In this document: positions 16,735-25,141 of the stretch, in pieces | Layout of the letters: each line of letters begins with the position of its first letter | Position numbering within the stretch: the stretch's first letter is position 1 | Notes under the pieces: generated by a model | What the model saw: the letters and a program-made list of their open reading frames with translations, nothing else | Told to the model about the DNA's origin: nothing | Database searches by the model: none | Translations under genes and position numbers: made by a program | Source: Perlucidibaca sp. | Lineage (GTDB): Bacteria; Pseudomonadota; Gammaproteobacteria; Pseudomonadales; Moraxellaceae | NCBI GenBank assembly: GCA_023265995.1 | Contig: JAHFSA010000006.1 | Location: 152,005 to 216,004, forward strand | Length of the DNA: 64,000 nucleotides | Direction of reading: 5' to 3'

Positions 16735-18735
16735 TCACGCCAGCCCCTTCACCGCGGCAACGACAGCCTCGGCGGTGATGCCGAAATGCTTGTAGAGATC
16801 ACCGGCCGGGGCCGACTCGCCGTAGGTGGTCATGCCGACGACAGCGCCATCGAGGCCGGTGAAGCGGTGCCAGTAATCGGTGATCGAGGCCTCGACGGCG
16901 ACGCGCTTGCGCACGGCACCCGGCAGCACCTGCTCGCGGTAGGCGGCATCCTGCTTGAGGAAGGTGTCCGGCGACGGCATGGACACCACGCGCACACCGA
17001 GACCTTCGGCGGCGAGCTGGTCGGCAGCGGCCATGGCCAGCGACACTTCCGAGCCGGCGCCGATGAGGATGACATCGACCTGGGCGGCATCGCGCAGGAC
17101 ATAGCCGCCACGGGCAATGGCCTGGATCTGGCCGGCATCACGGCTCTGGTGCGGCAGGTTCTGGCGCGAGAACACGAGCGCGGTCGGACCGTCCTTGCGC
17201 AGCAGGGCTTCACGCCAGGCCACTGCCGACTCGACGGTGTCGGCCGGACGCCAGGAGGCCAGGTTCGGCGTCTGACGCAGGCTGGCGAGCTGCTCGACCG
17301 GCTGGTGGGTCGGGCCGTCTTCGCCGAGGCCGATGGAGTCATGGGTGTAGACGTGGATGGCGCGCTGCTTCATGAGCGCGGCCATGCGCAGGGCATTGCG
17401 GGCGTATTCCATGAACATCAGGAAGGTGGCGCCGTAGGGAATGAAGCCGCCATGCAGGGCGACGCCGTTCATGATGGCGCTCATGCCGAACTCGCGCACG
17501 CCGTAGAACACGTAGTTGCCGTCGGCATGCTCCTGCACGCCATGGCAACCCTTCCACAGGGTCAGGTTGGAACCGGCGAGGTCGGCGGAGCCGCCGAGCA
17601 GTTCCGGCAGCAGCGGGCCGAAGGCGTTCAGCGTGTTCTGCGAAGCCTTGCGCGAAGCAATGGTTTCGCCCTTGTCGTTGCAGGCCTGGATCCAGGCATC
17701 GGCCTGGGCTGCGAAATCGGCCGGCAGATCACCAGCGAGGCGACGCTGCAGCTCGGCGGCCAGCGCCGGATGAGCCTTGGCATAGGACTGCCAGAGGCCG
17801 TTCCAGTTCAGCTCCAGGGCATCGCCCTTGGCGCGGCCATCCCAGGCATCGTAGATGTCCTGCGGAATCTCGAACGGGGCATGGGCCCAGCCCAGGGCCT
17901 CGCGGGTGAGCGCGATCTCGGCGTCGCCCAGCGGCGCACCGTGGCAGTCTTCCTTGCCCTGCTTGTTGGGCGAGCCGGCACCGATCACGGTCTTGCAGAT
18001 GATCAGGGTCGGGCGTGCGCCGTCGGCCTGGGCTTCCTGCGTGGCGGTGCGGATGGCATCGCTGTCATGGCCGTCGATGGGGCCGATGACCTGCCAGCCG
18101 TAGGCCTGGAAGCGCTGCACGGTGTCATCGGTGAACCAGCCTTCGACTTCGCCGTCGATGGAGATGCCGTTGTCGTCATAGTAGGCAATGAGCTTGCCGA
18201 GGCCGAGCGTGCCGGCCAGCGAGCAGACCTCGTGCGAGATGCCTTCCATCAGGCAGCCGTCACCGAGGAAGCAGTAGGTGAAGTGGTCGACCACCGGGAA
18301 ACCGTCGCGGTTGAACTGCGCGGCCAGGGTCTTTTCAGCCAGCGCCATGCCGATGGCATTGGCGATGCCCTGGCCGAGCGGACCGGTGGTGGTCTCGATG
18401 CCGGGGGCATAGCCGAACTCGGGGTGGCCCGGGGTGCGGCTGTGGAGCTGACGGAACTGCTTGAGGTCGTCGATGCCGAGGTCGTAGCCGGTCAGATGCA
18501 GCAGCGCGTACTGCAGCATGGAGCCGTGGCCGTTGGAGAGCACGAAGCGGTCGCGGTTGGCCCAGCCCGGATTGGCCGGATTGAAGCGCATGAACTGGCG
18601 CCACAGCACCTCGGCGATATCGGCCATGCCCATGGGCGCGCCGGGATGGCCGGAGTTGGCTTTCTGCACGGCGTCCATGGCGAGGGCGCGGATGGCATTG
18701 GCCAGATGGCGTTGGTTCAGGGGCTGCGCAGGCAT
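16735..18735 (-). CDS. tkt: Transketolase
   Basis: 666 residues, thiamine-diphosphate dependent. It moves two-carbon units between pentose-phosphate sugars and makes the erythrose 4-phosphate used by the next gene, epd. Visible motifs are Ser-Gly-His-Pro-Gly (His30), Gly-His-Gly-Ser-Met, the Gly-Asp-Gly-Cys-Leu-Met-Glu-Gly ThDP signature, Gly-Pro-Leu-Gly-Gln-Gly and, in the middle domain, [15 protein letters not shown]. The start at 18735 has GGAG 8 bases upstream and matches the family N-terminus; the frame stays open to 18900 but that part has no family similarity. First gene of tkt-epd-pgk-fba, divergent from the ArsR/methyltransferase-metK operon. I found no convincing sigma70 promoter in the 200-base gap on this strand. 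Confidence 0.96.
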   Translation of the reverse strand: MPAQPLNQRHLANAIRALAMDAVQKANSGHPGAPMGMADIAEVLWRQFMRFNPANPGWANRDRFVLSNGHGSMLQYALLHLTGYDLGIDDLKQFRQLHSRTPGHPEFGYAPGIETTTGPLGQGIANAIGMALAEKTLAAQFNRDGFPVVDHFTYCFLGDGCLMEGISHEVCSLAGTLGLGKLIAYYDDNGISIDGEVEGWFTDDTVQRFQAYGWQVIGPIDGHDSDAIRTATQEAQADGARPTLIICKTVIGAGSPNKQGKEDCHGAPLGDAEIALTREALGWAHAPFEIPQDIYDAWDGRAKGDALELNWNGLWQSYAKAHPALAAELQRRLAGDLPADFAAQADAWIQACNDKGETIASRKASQNTLNAFGPLLPELLGGSADLAGSNLTLWKGCHGVQEHADGNYVFYGVREFGMSAIMNGVALHGGFIPYGATFLMFMEYARNALRMAALMKQRAIHVYTHDSIGLGEDGPTHQPVEQLASLRQTPNLASWRPADTVESAVAWREALLRKDGPTALVFSRQNLPHQSRDAGQIQAIARGGYVLRDAAQVDVILIGAGSEVSLAMAAADQLAAEGLGVRVVSMPSPDTFLKQDAAYREQVLPGAVRKRVAVEASITDYWHRFTGLDGAVVGMTTYGESAPAGDLYKHFGITAEAVVAAVKGLA

Positions 18736-18925
18736 GCAGGGGCTCCAGTCAGGGGGGCGACCGCCGGCGCTAGGCTCGGCAAAGGCGCAATTTTCACCGA
18801 TTCGACCGGCCGGGAGCAAACATCCGCACAGCTCCTTGACGCGAAAGCCGCCACAAAAGAGACAGAAAGCAGAATGGCGGCCATCCGCTCGCCATGCCAC
18901 CGGCGAAATTCATCAATAGTTTTCT

Positions 18926-18945
18926 ATATTCATGAATTTTGATAT
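18926..18945. promoter_or_regulatory. Putative SAH-regulator operator before the ArsR/methyltransferase gene
   Basis: ATATTCATGAATTTTGATAT matches 16 of 20 positions of the element at 25906-25925 before ahcY. It overlaps the -35 of the predicted promoter (TTGATA, 18939-18944), the expected position for a repressor. The two sites precede genes of the same SAM/SAH cycle. Confidence 0.6.
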
Positions 18946-18967
18946 TTGATGCCGATGCCGCTACACT
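18939..18967 (+). promoter_or_regulatory. Promoter of the ArsR/methyltransferase-metK operon
   Basis: TTGATA (18939-18944), a 17-base spacer and TACACT (18962-18967). The predicted +1 falls at about 18974, only two bases before the ATG at 18976, so the transcript may be leaderless. No Shine-Dalgarno sequence is present before that ATG. Confidence 0.6.
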
Positions 18968-18975
18968 CCCTCACC

Positions 18976-19959
18976 ATGACGAGCACGACAACCGCTTTCG
19001 CCACCCTGGATCAACTGGCCGACCTCGCCTGGGCAGCCGGCGATCGCCTGCGCCTGGCCGTTCTCCGCGCGCTGGCCCGTGACTCCTTCGGCGTGCTCGA
19101 ACTCTGTCAGCTCTTCGACATCAAGCAGCCGTCCATGAGCCACCACCTCAAGATCCTCTCCGAGGCCGGCCTGGTGGCGCACAGACGCGAAGGCACCAAT
19201 CTCTATTACCGGCGGGCGCCGGCGGAATCGCCGCTGATCGCCGAGCTGTTTGCCACGCTCGATGCCACGCTCGCCGACCACGACATCATGCAGCGTCTGG
19301 AGACGGTGCAGGCCGCGCGCGCCGAAGCCAGCCGACGCTTCTTCGCCGAGCACGGCAGCGAATACCGCCAGCATCAGGACCTGATCGCGCGCCTGGCCGA
19401 CTACGGTCCGCGCGTGGTCGAACGCGTGGCCCAGCTCGCCAGCGGCGGCGTGGTGCTGGAAATCGGTCCCGGCGGCGGCGAGCTGCTGCCCGATCTCGCC
19501 AGCCTCGCCAGCCAGGTCATCGCCCTCGATGCCAGCAGCGAGATGTTGCGGCAGGCCGAGCGCCGCGTGCGCGATGCCGGCGCCGGCAATGTCCGCTTCG
19601 TGGCCGGCGACACCACTGCCGCCATCAGCCTGCAGCTGCCGTCCGCCGATGCCGTGGTCATGAACATGGTGCTGCACCACACCGCCCGCCCGGCCCAGGT
19701 CATCGCCGATGTCGCCCGCCTGCTCGCCCCCGGCGGCACCTTCGTACTCACCGAGCTGTGCGTGCATGGCCAGGGCGAGAAGGCCCGCGAGGTCTGCGGC
19801 GACGTCTGGCCCGGCTTTGCGCCGGAGACCCTGACCACCTGGGCCGGACAGGCCGGACTGCTGCCGGCGCGCGAGGAATACCTGGCGCAGCGCAACGGCT
19901 TCCGCCTGCAGCTGCGCGAATTCACCAAACCCAAGCCGGCTGCCAGCAGCCACATCTGA
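18976..19959 (+). CDS. ArsR-type regulator fused to a class I SAM-dependent methyltransferase domain
   Basis: 327 residues. N-terminal ArsR winged helix at about residues 15-80 ([13 protein letters not shown] recognition helix). It lacks the Cys-x-Cys metal site, so it is not a metal sensor. C-terminal Rossmann methyltransferase at about 145-300, with motif I Glu162-Ile-Gly-Pro-Gly-Gly-Gly168 and Ala-Leu-Asp-Ala-Ser. It sits 22 bases before metK and shares an operator with ahcY, so it is most likely the SAM/SAH-responsive repressor of the methyl cycle, comparable to SahR (ArsR family, SAH effector). Whether the second domain is catalytic or only senses SAM/SAH is unknown. In-frame starts at 18949 and 18955 would lie inside the predicted promoter. 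Confidence 0.85.
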   Translation: MTSTTTAFATLDQLADLAWAAGDRLRLAVLRALARDSFGVLELCQLFDIKQPSMSHHLKILSEAGLVAHRREGTNLYYRRAPAESPLIAELFATLDATLADHDIMQRLETVQAARAEASRRFFAEHGSEYRQHQDLIARLADYGPRVVERVAQLASGGVVLEIGPGGGELLPDLASLASQVIALDASSEMLRQAERRVRDAGAGNVRFVAGDTTAAISLQLPSADAVVMNMVLHHTARPAQVIADVARLLAPGGTFVLTELCVHGQGEKAREVCGDVWPGFAPETLTTWAGQAGLLPAREEYLAQRNGFRLQLREFTKPKPAASSHI

Positions 19960-19981
19960 GACTTGCAGACAGGAACACGCC

Positions 19982-21190
19982 ATGAGCGAATACAGCGTTT
20001 TTACCTCGGAGTCAGTCTCCGAAGGCCACCCGGACAAGATCGCCGACCAGATCTCCGATGCCGTTCTTGACGCCATCATCACTCAGGACAAGTTCGCCCG
20101 CGTGGCCTGCGAAACCCTGGTCAAGACCGGTGTCGCCATTGTCGCCGGCGAAGTCACCACCAGCGCCTGGGTCGATCTCGAGGACCTCGTGCGCGGTGTC
20201 ATCAACGACATCGGCTACACCAGCTCCAGCGTCGGCTTCGACGGCGCCACCTGCGGCATCATCAACATCATCGGCAAGCAGTCGCCCGACATTGCCCAGG
20301 GCGTCGACCGCAGCAAGCCGGAAGACCAGGGCGCCGGCGACCAGGGCCTGATGTTCGGCTACGCCAGCAACGAGACCGACGTGCTCATGCCGGCCCCGAT
20401 CACCTACTCGCACCGCCTCGTCGAACGCCAGGCCGAAGCCCGCAAGTCCGGCCTGCTGCCGTGGCTGCGCCCGGACGCCAAGTCGCAGGTCACCTTCCGC
20501 TACGAGAACGGCAAGCCGGTCGCCGTCGACGCCGTCGTGCTGTCGACCCAGCACAGCCCGGACGTCAGCCTCGCCGATCTGCGCGAAGGTGTCATGGAGC
20601 TGATCGTCAAGCAGGTGCTGCCGGCCGAGTGGCTGCACTCCGGCACCCAGTTCCACATCAACCCGACCGGCAACTTCGTCATCGGCGGTCCGGTCGGCGA
20701 CTGCGGTCTCACCGGCCGCAAGATCATCGTCGACAGCTACGGCGGCATGGCCCGCCACGGTGGCGGCGCCTTCTCCGGCAAGGATCCGTCCAAGGTCGAC
20801 CGCTCCGCCGCCTATGCCGGCCGCTACGTGGCCAAGAACATTGTCGCCGCCGGCCTCGCCGACCGCTGCGAAATCCAGGTCTCCTACGCCATCGGCGTGG
20901 CGCAGCCGACCTCGGTGTCGGTCAACACCTTCGGCACCGGCAAGATCAGCGACGAGCGCATCATCAAGCTCGTGCGCGAAGTCTTCGACCTGCGCCCGTA
21001 TGCCATCACCCGCATGCTCGACCTGCTGCATCCGATGTACCGCAAGACGGCCGCCTACGGTCACTTCGGCCGCACCCCGGAAACGCTGTCGGTGAAGAAT
21101 CCGGTCACCGGCGAGGTCGACACCTTCACCACCTTCACCTGGGAACGCACCGACAAGGCCGACGCCCTGCGCGCCGCCGCCGGTCTCTGA
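19982..21190 (+). CDS. metK: S-adenosylmethionine synthetase
   Basis: 402 residues. It makes SAM from methionine and ATP. Family motifs are intact: Ser-Glu-Gly-His-Pro-Asp-Lys (GHPDK at 15-19), the [10 protein letters not shown] hexapeptide region, [10 protein letters not shown]-x-Lys-Val-Asp-Arg-Ser and a C-terminal Phe-Gly-Arg. AGGAA lies 8 bases before the start. Cotranscribed with the upstream regulator/methyltransferase gene (22-base gap) and therefore likely under the same SAH-responsive operator. A tandem repeat and a strong terminator follow. Confidence 0.97.
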   Translation: MSEYSVFTSESVSEGHPDKIADQISDAVLDAIITQDKFARVACETLVKTGVAIVAGEVTTSAWVDLEDLVRGVINDIGYTSSSVGFDGATCGIINIIGKQSPDIAQGVDRSKPEDQGAGDQGLMFGYASNETDVLMPAPITYSHRLVERQAEARKSGLLPWLRPDAKSQVTFRYENGKPVAVDAVVLSTQHSPDVSLADLREGVMELIVKQVLPAEWLHSGTQFHINPTGNFVIGGPVGDCGLTGRKIIVDSYGGMARHGGGAFSGKDPSKVDRSAAYAGRYVAKNIVAAGLADRCEIQVSYAIGVAQPTSVSVNTFGTGKISDERIIKLVREVFDLRPYAITRMLDLLHPMYRKTAAYGHFGRTPETLSVKNPVTGEVDTFTTFTWERTDKADALRAAAGL

Positions 21191-21210
21191 CCCGGCGCGC
21201 AGTCCGCGCC

Positions 21211-21242
21211 GGTCAGACCCTGGTCAGACCCTGGTCAGACCC
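21211..21242. repeat. Three tandem 11-bp repeats after metK
   Basis: Three head-to-tail copies of GGTCAGACCCT at 21211-21221, 21222-21232 and 21233-21242 (the last lacks the final T). Each unit is itself an imperfect palindrome (GGTC-AGA-CCCT). They lie between the metK stop and its terminator. Confidence 0.9.
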
Positions 21243-21243
21243 G

Positions 21244-21281
21244 AAAAGCCGCCCGCTGGCACTGCCGCCGGGCGGCTTTTT
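21244..21281 (+). terminator. Terminator of the metK operon
   Basis: AAAAGCCGCCCG (21244-21255) pairs with CGGGCGGCTTTT (21269-21280) across a 13-base loop, followed by further T. A strong rho-independent terminator. Confidence 0.9.
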
Positions 21282-21366
21282 CATTTCCGCACCCTCTTGC
21301 CTATTCCCCGCATTACCGCAAAGCTCTGCGCAAGCAATTGCACCACCCATGAGCCGGAGATCATCC

Positions 21367-23019
21367 ATGCGTCGCACCGGGCGCCGTTACCGCAGCGGGC
21401 GCGCTGCCGAGCATTACGACGTCATTGTCATTGGTTCCGGCATAGGCGGCCTCTGCCTCGCCGCCCTCATGTCCAGACTTGGCCGCCGCGTCTGCGTGCT
21501 GGAGCAGCACTACACCGCCGGCGGCTTCACGCACAGCTACGAGCGCGAAGGCTTCGAGTGGGATGTCGGGGTGCACTACATAGGCGAGGTGCACAAGCCG
21601 CACAGCACGCTGCGCCGCCTGTTCGATGTCATCAGCGATGGCGCCCTGCAATGGGCGCCCATGGACCCTGTCTACGACCGCATCATCATCGGCAACCGCC
21701 GTGTCGATTTCGTCGCCGGCCGCGAAGCCCTGACCGAGAGCCTGATCGCGCAGTTCCCGGACGAGGCCGAGGCCATTCGCGAATACATCCGCCTGGTCGA
21801 TGAGTCGGCCCGCTCGGCGCAGAAATTCTTCGCCGGCCAGGCCATGCCACGTCTGCTCGGTCGCGCCTACCGCGCCGCCCGCCCCATGCTGGTGCCGCGC
21901 ACTAGCTTCCAGACCGTGCGCCAGGTGCTGGAAGGACTGACGCAGAATCAGGAGCTGATCGGTGTGCTCACCGGTCAGTGGGGCGACTACGGCATGACGC
22001 CGAGCGAGGCATCCTTCCTCATGCACGCCAGCGTGGCCAAGCACTACTTCGGTGGCGGCAGCTACCCGGTCGGCGGCTCCTGGAAGATCGCCGAAACCAT
22101 CCTGCCGGTGATTCGTGCCGGCGGCGGCGAGGTCTTCACCTATGCCCGGGTCGACGAGATCGTCATCGACAAGGGTCGCGCCACCGGCGTGCGCATGGAC
22201 AACGGCGACATCCTGCGCGCCGACCAGATCGTCAGCGCCGCCGGTGCCCGCCTGACCTTCGAGCGCCTGCTGCCGGAAGCTCAGCGCGAGCGCTTCGGCT
22301 ATGCCGGGAAGCTGGCCAAGGTCAATGTCTCCGGCGCCCACCTGTGCATCTACGCCGGTTTCAAGGGCACGGCCGAGGAGCTCGGCCTGCCACGCACCAA
22401 TCTCTGGATCTATCCGTCACCGGATCACGAGGCCAATGTCGCGCGCTTCCGTGACAACCCGGCCGCGCCCTTCCCGCTGCTCTACATCTCCTTCCCGTCC
22501 GCCAAGGATCCGGAATGGCAGCAGACGCATCCGGGCACCAGCACGGTGGAAGTGCTGACCATGGCACCCTGGGAATGGTTCGAGAAGTGGGATGGCACGA
22601 CCTGGGGACAGCGCGGCAAGGACTACGAGGCTCTCAAAGCCGGGTTCCAGGTGCGCCTGCTGGAAGCGCTCTACAAGGAGCTGCCGCAGCTGCGTGATGC
22701 CCTGGTCTACGCCGAGCTGTCGACACCGCTGTCGACGGCCTGGTTCGGAGCCTACCCGCAAGGCGAGATCTACGGTCTCGATCACGATGTCGACCGCTTC
22801 CGCCAGGAGTGGCTGCATCCGATCACGCCGGTGCCCGGCCTCGCGCTGACCGGGCAGGATGTGGTCACCGCCGGAGTCGGCGGCGCCATGATGGGCGGTC
22901 TCATGACCGCCTGCGCCCTGCTCGGACGTCAGGCCGGCCAGGTCACCGATCTGCTGAAGAACTGGCAGCCGCCAGCGGCCACGGAAAGCGCCGGCGACGA
23001 GCCTGCACCGGGAGTCTAG
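21367..23019 (+). CDS. FAD-dependent oxidoreductase, retinol-saturase/phytoene-desaturase-like
   Basis: A 550-residue flavoprotein of the RetSat/CrtI superfamily. The dinucleotide-binding start is Val-Ile-Gly-Ser-Gly-Ile-Gly-Gly (residues 21-28), followed by Glu-Gln-His-Tyr-x-x-Gly-Gly-Phe-Thr-His and Gly-Val-His-Tyr-Ile-Gly, typical of all-trans-retinol 13,14-reductase relatives. A C-terminal FAD-binding end, Gly-Gln-Asp-Val-Val-Thr-Ala-Gly-Val-Gly-Gly-Ala, is present. It probably saturates or desaturates an isoprenoid or fatty substrate; no carotenoid synthesis gene is adjacent. The start at 21367 has GGAGA 8 bases upstream, better than the ATG at 21349. The 3' end overlaps the convergent DUF4404 gene by 4 bases. 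Confidence 0.85.
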   Translation: MRRTGRRYRSGRAAEHYDVIVIGSGIGGLCLAALMSRLGRRVCVLEQHYTAGGFTHSYEREGFEWDVGVHYIGEVHKPHSTLRRLFDVISDGALQWAPMDPVYDRIIIGNRRVDFVAGREALTESLIAQFPDEAEAIREYIRLVDESARSAQKFFAGQAMPRLLGRAYRAARPMLVPRTSFQTVRQVLEGLTQNQELIGVLTGQWGDYGMTPSEASFLMHASVAKHYFGGGSYPVGGSWKIAETILPVIRAGGGEVFTYARVDEIVIDKGRATGVRMDNGDILRADQIVSAAGARLTFERLLPEAQRERFGYAGKLAKVNVSGAHLCIYAGFKGTAEELGLPRTNLWIYPSPDHEANVARFRDNPAAPFPLLYISFPSAKDPEWQQTHPGTSTVEVLTMAPWEWFEKWDGTTWGQRGKDYEALKAGFQVRLLEALYKELPQLRDALVYAELSTPLSTAWFGAYPQGEIYGLDHDVDRFRQEWLHPITPVPGLALTGQDVVTAGVGGAMMGGLMTACALLGRQAGQVTDLLKNWQPPAATESAGDEPAPGV

Positions 23020-23276
23020 ATGCCCATGGCCGAGAGCTTGCGCATGGCCTCGGAAATGACCGACGACAGCATGGGATGCTCCACCGCCAGCCGGGTCTCC
23101 CAGGCCAGCACCTGATCCTCGAAGGCCGCCGGGTCCGGCAGGTTCGCCGCCATCAGCTGGCGCTCGAGCTCGTCGACGGCGCTCTCCAGATGCTGACGCT
23201 GACCGCTGTCCAGATGCTGGCTGTGCAGGTTGGCGCGCAGCAGCGCCAGCTTTTCCGCGGTGTCCTTCGCTGACAT
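23016..23276 (-). CDS. DUF4404 family protein
   Basis: An 86-residue soluble, largely helical protein matching the DUF4404 pattern. The first helical segment has Leu-Arg-Ala-Asn-Leu-His-Ser, then an acidic middle, and the end is Glu-x-x-His-Pro-Met-Leu-Ser-Ser-Val-Ile-Ser...Leu-Ser-Ala-Met-Gly-Ile, with the diagnostic Gly-Ile terminus. The start at 23276 is preferred over 23282 because the GAGAGAG ribosome site would touch the latter. Family function is unknown. It overlaps the 3' end of the oxidoreductase gene by 4 bases and is divergent from the hydroxylase gene. Confidence 0.8.
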   Translation of the reverse strand: MSAKDTAEKLALLRANLHSQHLDSGQRQHLESAVDELERQLMAANLPDPAAFEDQVLAWETRLAVEHPMLSSVISEAMRKLSAMGI

Positions 23277-23338
23277 GGCCATCTCTCTCGCAGGACTGGT
23301 TACACTGACAGCATACGCTCCTTGCGAAGCAGTCAGCC

Positions 23339-24118
23339 ATGGCCCCGACAGACAGCGTTGTCGCCAGTTTCCGTGCCCGCTACCGGGCCGCCATCGCCCC
23401 CGGCTACTCGGGCTATCGCCATGCCCTCTGGGTTGCCGGCGTCGGTCTCGCCGCCATCGTTTTCTCCGCCAGCCGCCTGCATGCCGTGCAGCCGCTGGAG
23501 TGGCTGATGCTGCTCGCCGCCCTGCTCGTCGGCAATGTCGGCGAGTACACCATCCACCGCCGCCTCGGCCACCGCAAGTGGGCACCGGCCAGGCTTTTCT
23601 ATCAGCGCCATACCGGCGATCACCACAGTTTCTTCACCGACACCCAGATGCTCTGGGACACGCCGCGCGACTGGCGGGTGGTGCTCTTTCCGGGCTGGCT
23701 GATCGTGGTCGTGCTGACCGTCGTGGCCGCCCCCGGCGCCTGGCTGCTGTCCGCCGTCGCCAGCAGCAACGCTGCCTGGCTCTGGGTACTGGGAGTCGCC
23801 GCCACCTATCTGCTCTACGAGATGCTGCACTTCAGCTATCACCTGCCGCGCCAGCACTGGCTGCATCGCCACATCCCCGGGCTCTGGCGCCTGCGTCATC
23901 TGCATGTGCTGCACCATGCCCGCGAGAACATGACCGAGATCAACTTCAATCTGACCTTCCCGCTCACCGACTGGCTGCTCGGCACCCTGCGCTGGAGCCC
24001 GGAAAGCCCCGAAGATCAGACCGGCAGCCAGACGCCCGAAGCGGCCCACACCGCCCCTCCCGCCACCATCAGCGCCAGCAGCAGGGCAAGCGGGCCGCCT
24101 CCGCGCGCCGGTTGCTGA
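23339..24118 (+). CDS. Membrane di-iron fatty-acid hydroxylase / sterol desaturase family protein
   Basis: A 259-residue membrane protein with the histidine clusters of the fatty-acid hydroxylase superfamily: His73-x4-His78, His91-x3-His95-His96, His164-x3-His168 and His188-x3-His192-His193. These would ligate two irons for O2-dependent hydroxylation or desaturation of a lipid-like substrate. About four hydrophobic spans surround them. The last 35 residues are low-complexity (Pro/Ala/Ser-rich) and are encoded in the 103 bases that overlap the convergent cytochrome b561 gene, so the ancestral protein may have ended earlier. The substrate (fatty acid, sterol-like or carotenoid) is undetermined. 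No clear Shine-Dalgarno. Confidence 0.83.
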   Translation: MAPTDSVVASFRARYRAAIAPGYSGYRHALWVAGVGLAAIVFSASRLHAVQPLEWLMLLAALLVGNVGEYTIHRRLGHRKWAPARLFYQRHTGDHHSFFTDTQMLWDTPRDWRVVLFPGWLIVVVLTVVAAPGAWLLSAVASSNAAWLWVLGVAATYLLYEMLHFSYHLPRQHWLHRHIPGLWRLRHLHVLHHARENMTEINFNLTFPLTDWLLGTLRWSPESPEDQTGSQTPEAAHTAPPATISASSRASGPPPRAGC

Positions 24119-24687
24119 TCGGCATGCGTGCGCACGGCATTGCCATCGATCATGGGGCGCAGCAGATCGCGATGCTTGATGCGCACATGCCAGAAAATCG
24201 CGGCCAGATGCAGCAGCACCAGCGCCAGCACCAGCACGGCACCCTGGCGATGCCAGGTGCTGATCTCGAGACTGGTGTCGGCACTGACCAGGCGGTAAAG
24301 CGGTCCGGTGAAAGCGATGTCATCGGTCGAGAACAAGCCGCAGGCCACTTGCGTGACCAGCGCGGCCAGCATGGCGAACACCGACAGCACGCCGAGCGGA
24401 TTGTGTCCGGGCTCATGCCACTGCCCGCGCAGATAGCGCGGCACCGACAGTACAGAGCGGAGCAGGGTCGTGAAACGGACATAGGTCGAGCCGAGCACAC
24501 CCCAGACCAGGCGGAAGGCCAGCAATCCGGTGATCAGCAGGCCGCTGCGGCCATGCCATAGCATCAGCTCGCCACCGATCAGGCCGGTGGTCAGGGAAGT
24601 CAGCACGGCCGCCGCCAGCAGCCAGTGGAAGATGCGGGTCGGCAGGTCCCAGACCCGCAGGGTGCCCGCAGCGGGAAGCTGGTGCAT
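24016..24687 (-). CDS. Cytochrome b561 / b-type cytochrome domain protein
   Basis: A 223-residue integral membrane protein of the Cytochrom_B561/Ni-hydrogenase cytochrome b type. It starts with the diagnostic Val-Trp-Asp-Leu-Pro-Thr-Arg-Ile-Phe-His-Trp and has about five membrane spans. Candidate haem histidines are His21, the His in Met-Leu-Trp-His-Gly, and two in the Leu-Leu-His...Trp-His segment near residues 160-168. It probably shuttles electrons between quinones and a periplasmic c-type cytochrome or dehydrogenase partner not in the window. The start at 24687 has AGGTG 5 bases before it. Its 3' end lies inside the hydroxylase coding region on the other strand. Confidence 0.87.
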   Translation of the reverse strand: MHQLPAAGTLRVWDLPTRIFHWLLAAAVLTSLTTGLIGGELMLWHGRSGLLITGLLAFRLVWGVLGSTYVRFTTLLRSVLSVPRYLRGQWHEPGHNPLGVLSVFAMLAALVTQVACGLFSTDDIAFTGPLYRLVSADTSLEISTWHRQGAVLVLALVLLHLAAIFWHVRIKHRDLLRPMIDGNAVRTHADQQPARGGGPLALLLALMVAGGAVWAASGVWLPV

Positions 24688-24755
24688 GATGCACCTCGCT
24701 ATTGTTGTTTTCCGATCAAAGTCTAAGCGCTTTTCCACCCCGCCGGGAGCCTGGC

Positions 24756-25097
24756 ATGTTGTCCATCCTGCCCACCATCAGCCTGCTGGTGCTGTCCAAT
24801 ATCTTCATGACCTTCGCCTGGTACTCGCACCTGCGCACGCTCGGCGACAAGCCGATCTGGATCGCGATCGCGGCCAGCTGGGGCATAGCCTTCTTCGAGT
24901 ATGTGCTGATGGTGCCGGCCAACCGGCTCGGGCATGCGACGCTGAGCGTGAGCCAGCTCAAGATTCTGCAGGAGGCGATCACCTTGCTGGTGTTCATCCC
25001 CTTCGTGGCGCTGTTCATGAAGGAGCCGCTGAAGCTGGACTATCTCTGGGCCGGTCTCTGCATCATGGCCGCGGTCTATTTCATGTTCAGAAGCTGA
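24756..25097 (+). CDS. DUF486 / DMT-type small membrane protein
   Basis: A 113-residue, four-span inner-membrane protein matching DUF486, a small branch of the drug/metabolite transporter superfamily. Marks are Asn-Ile-Phe-Met-Thr-Phe-Ala-Trp-Tyr, Phe-Phe-Glu-Tyr-x-Leu-Met-Val-Pro-Ala-Asn-Arg, and the C-terminal Tyr-x-Trp-Ala-Gly-Leu. CGGGAG lies 7 bases before the start. The substrate is unknown. It is divergent from cytochrome b561 and convergent with the CarO-like gene. Confidence 0.88.
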   Translation: MLSILPTISLLVLSNIFMTFAWYSHLRTLGDKPIWIAIAASWGIAFFEYVLMVPANRLGHATLSVSQLKILQEAITLLVFIPFVALFMKEPLKLDYLWAGLCIMAAVYFMFRS

Positions 25098-25141
25098 GCG
25101 AGAGACCCGGCGCGGACACATGGCGCCGCACCGGGACAGGA

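Noticed and set aside
14415..18942. Large plus-strand open frames opposite pgk, epd and tkt
   Set aside because: The minus-strand genes are unmistakable and full length; the opposite translations lack motifs and ribosome sites.
21211..21242. CRISPR-like array
   Set aside because: The repeats are contiguous 11-mers with no spacers and no cas gene nearby.
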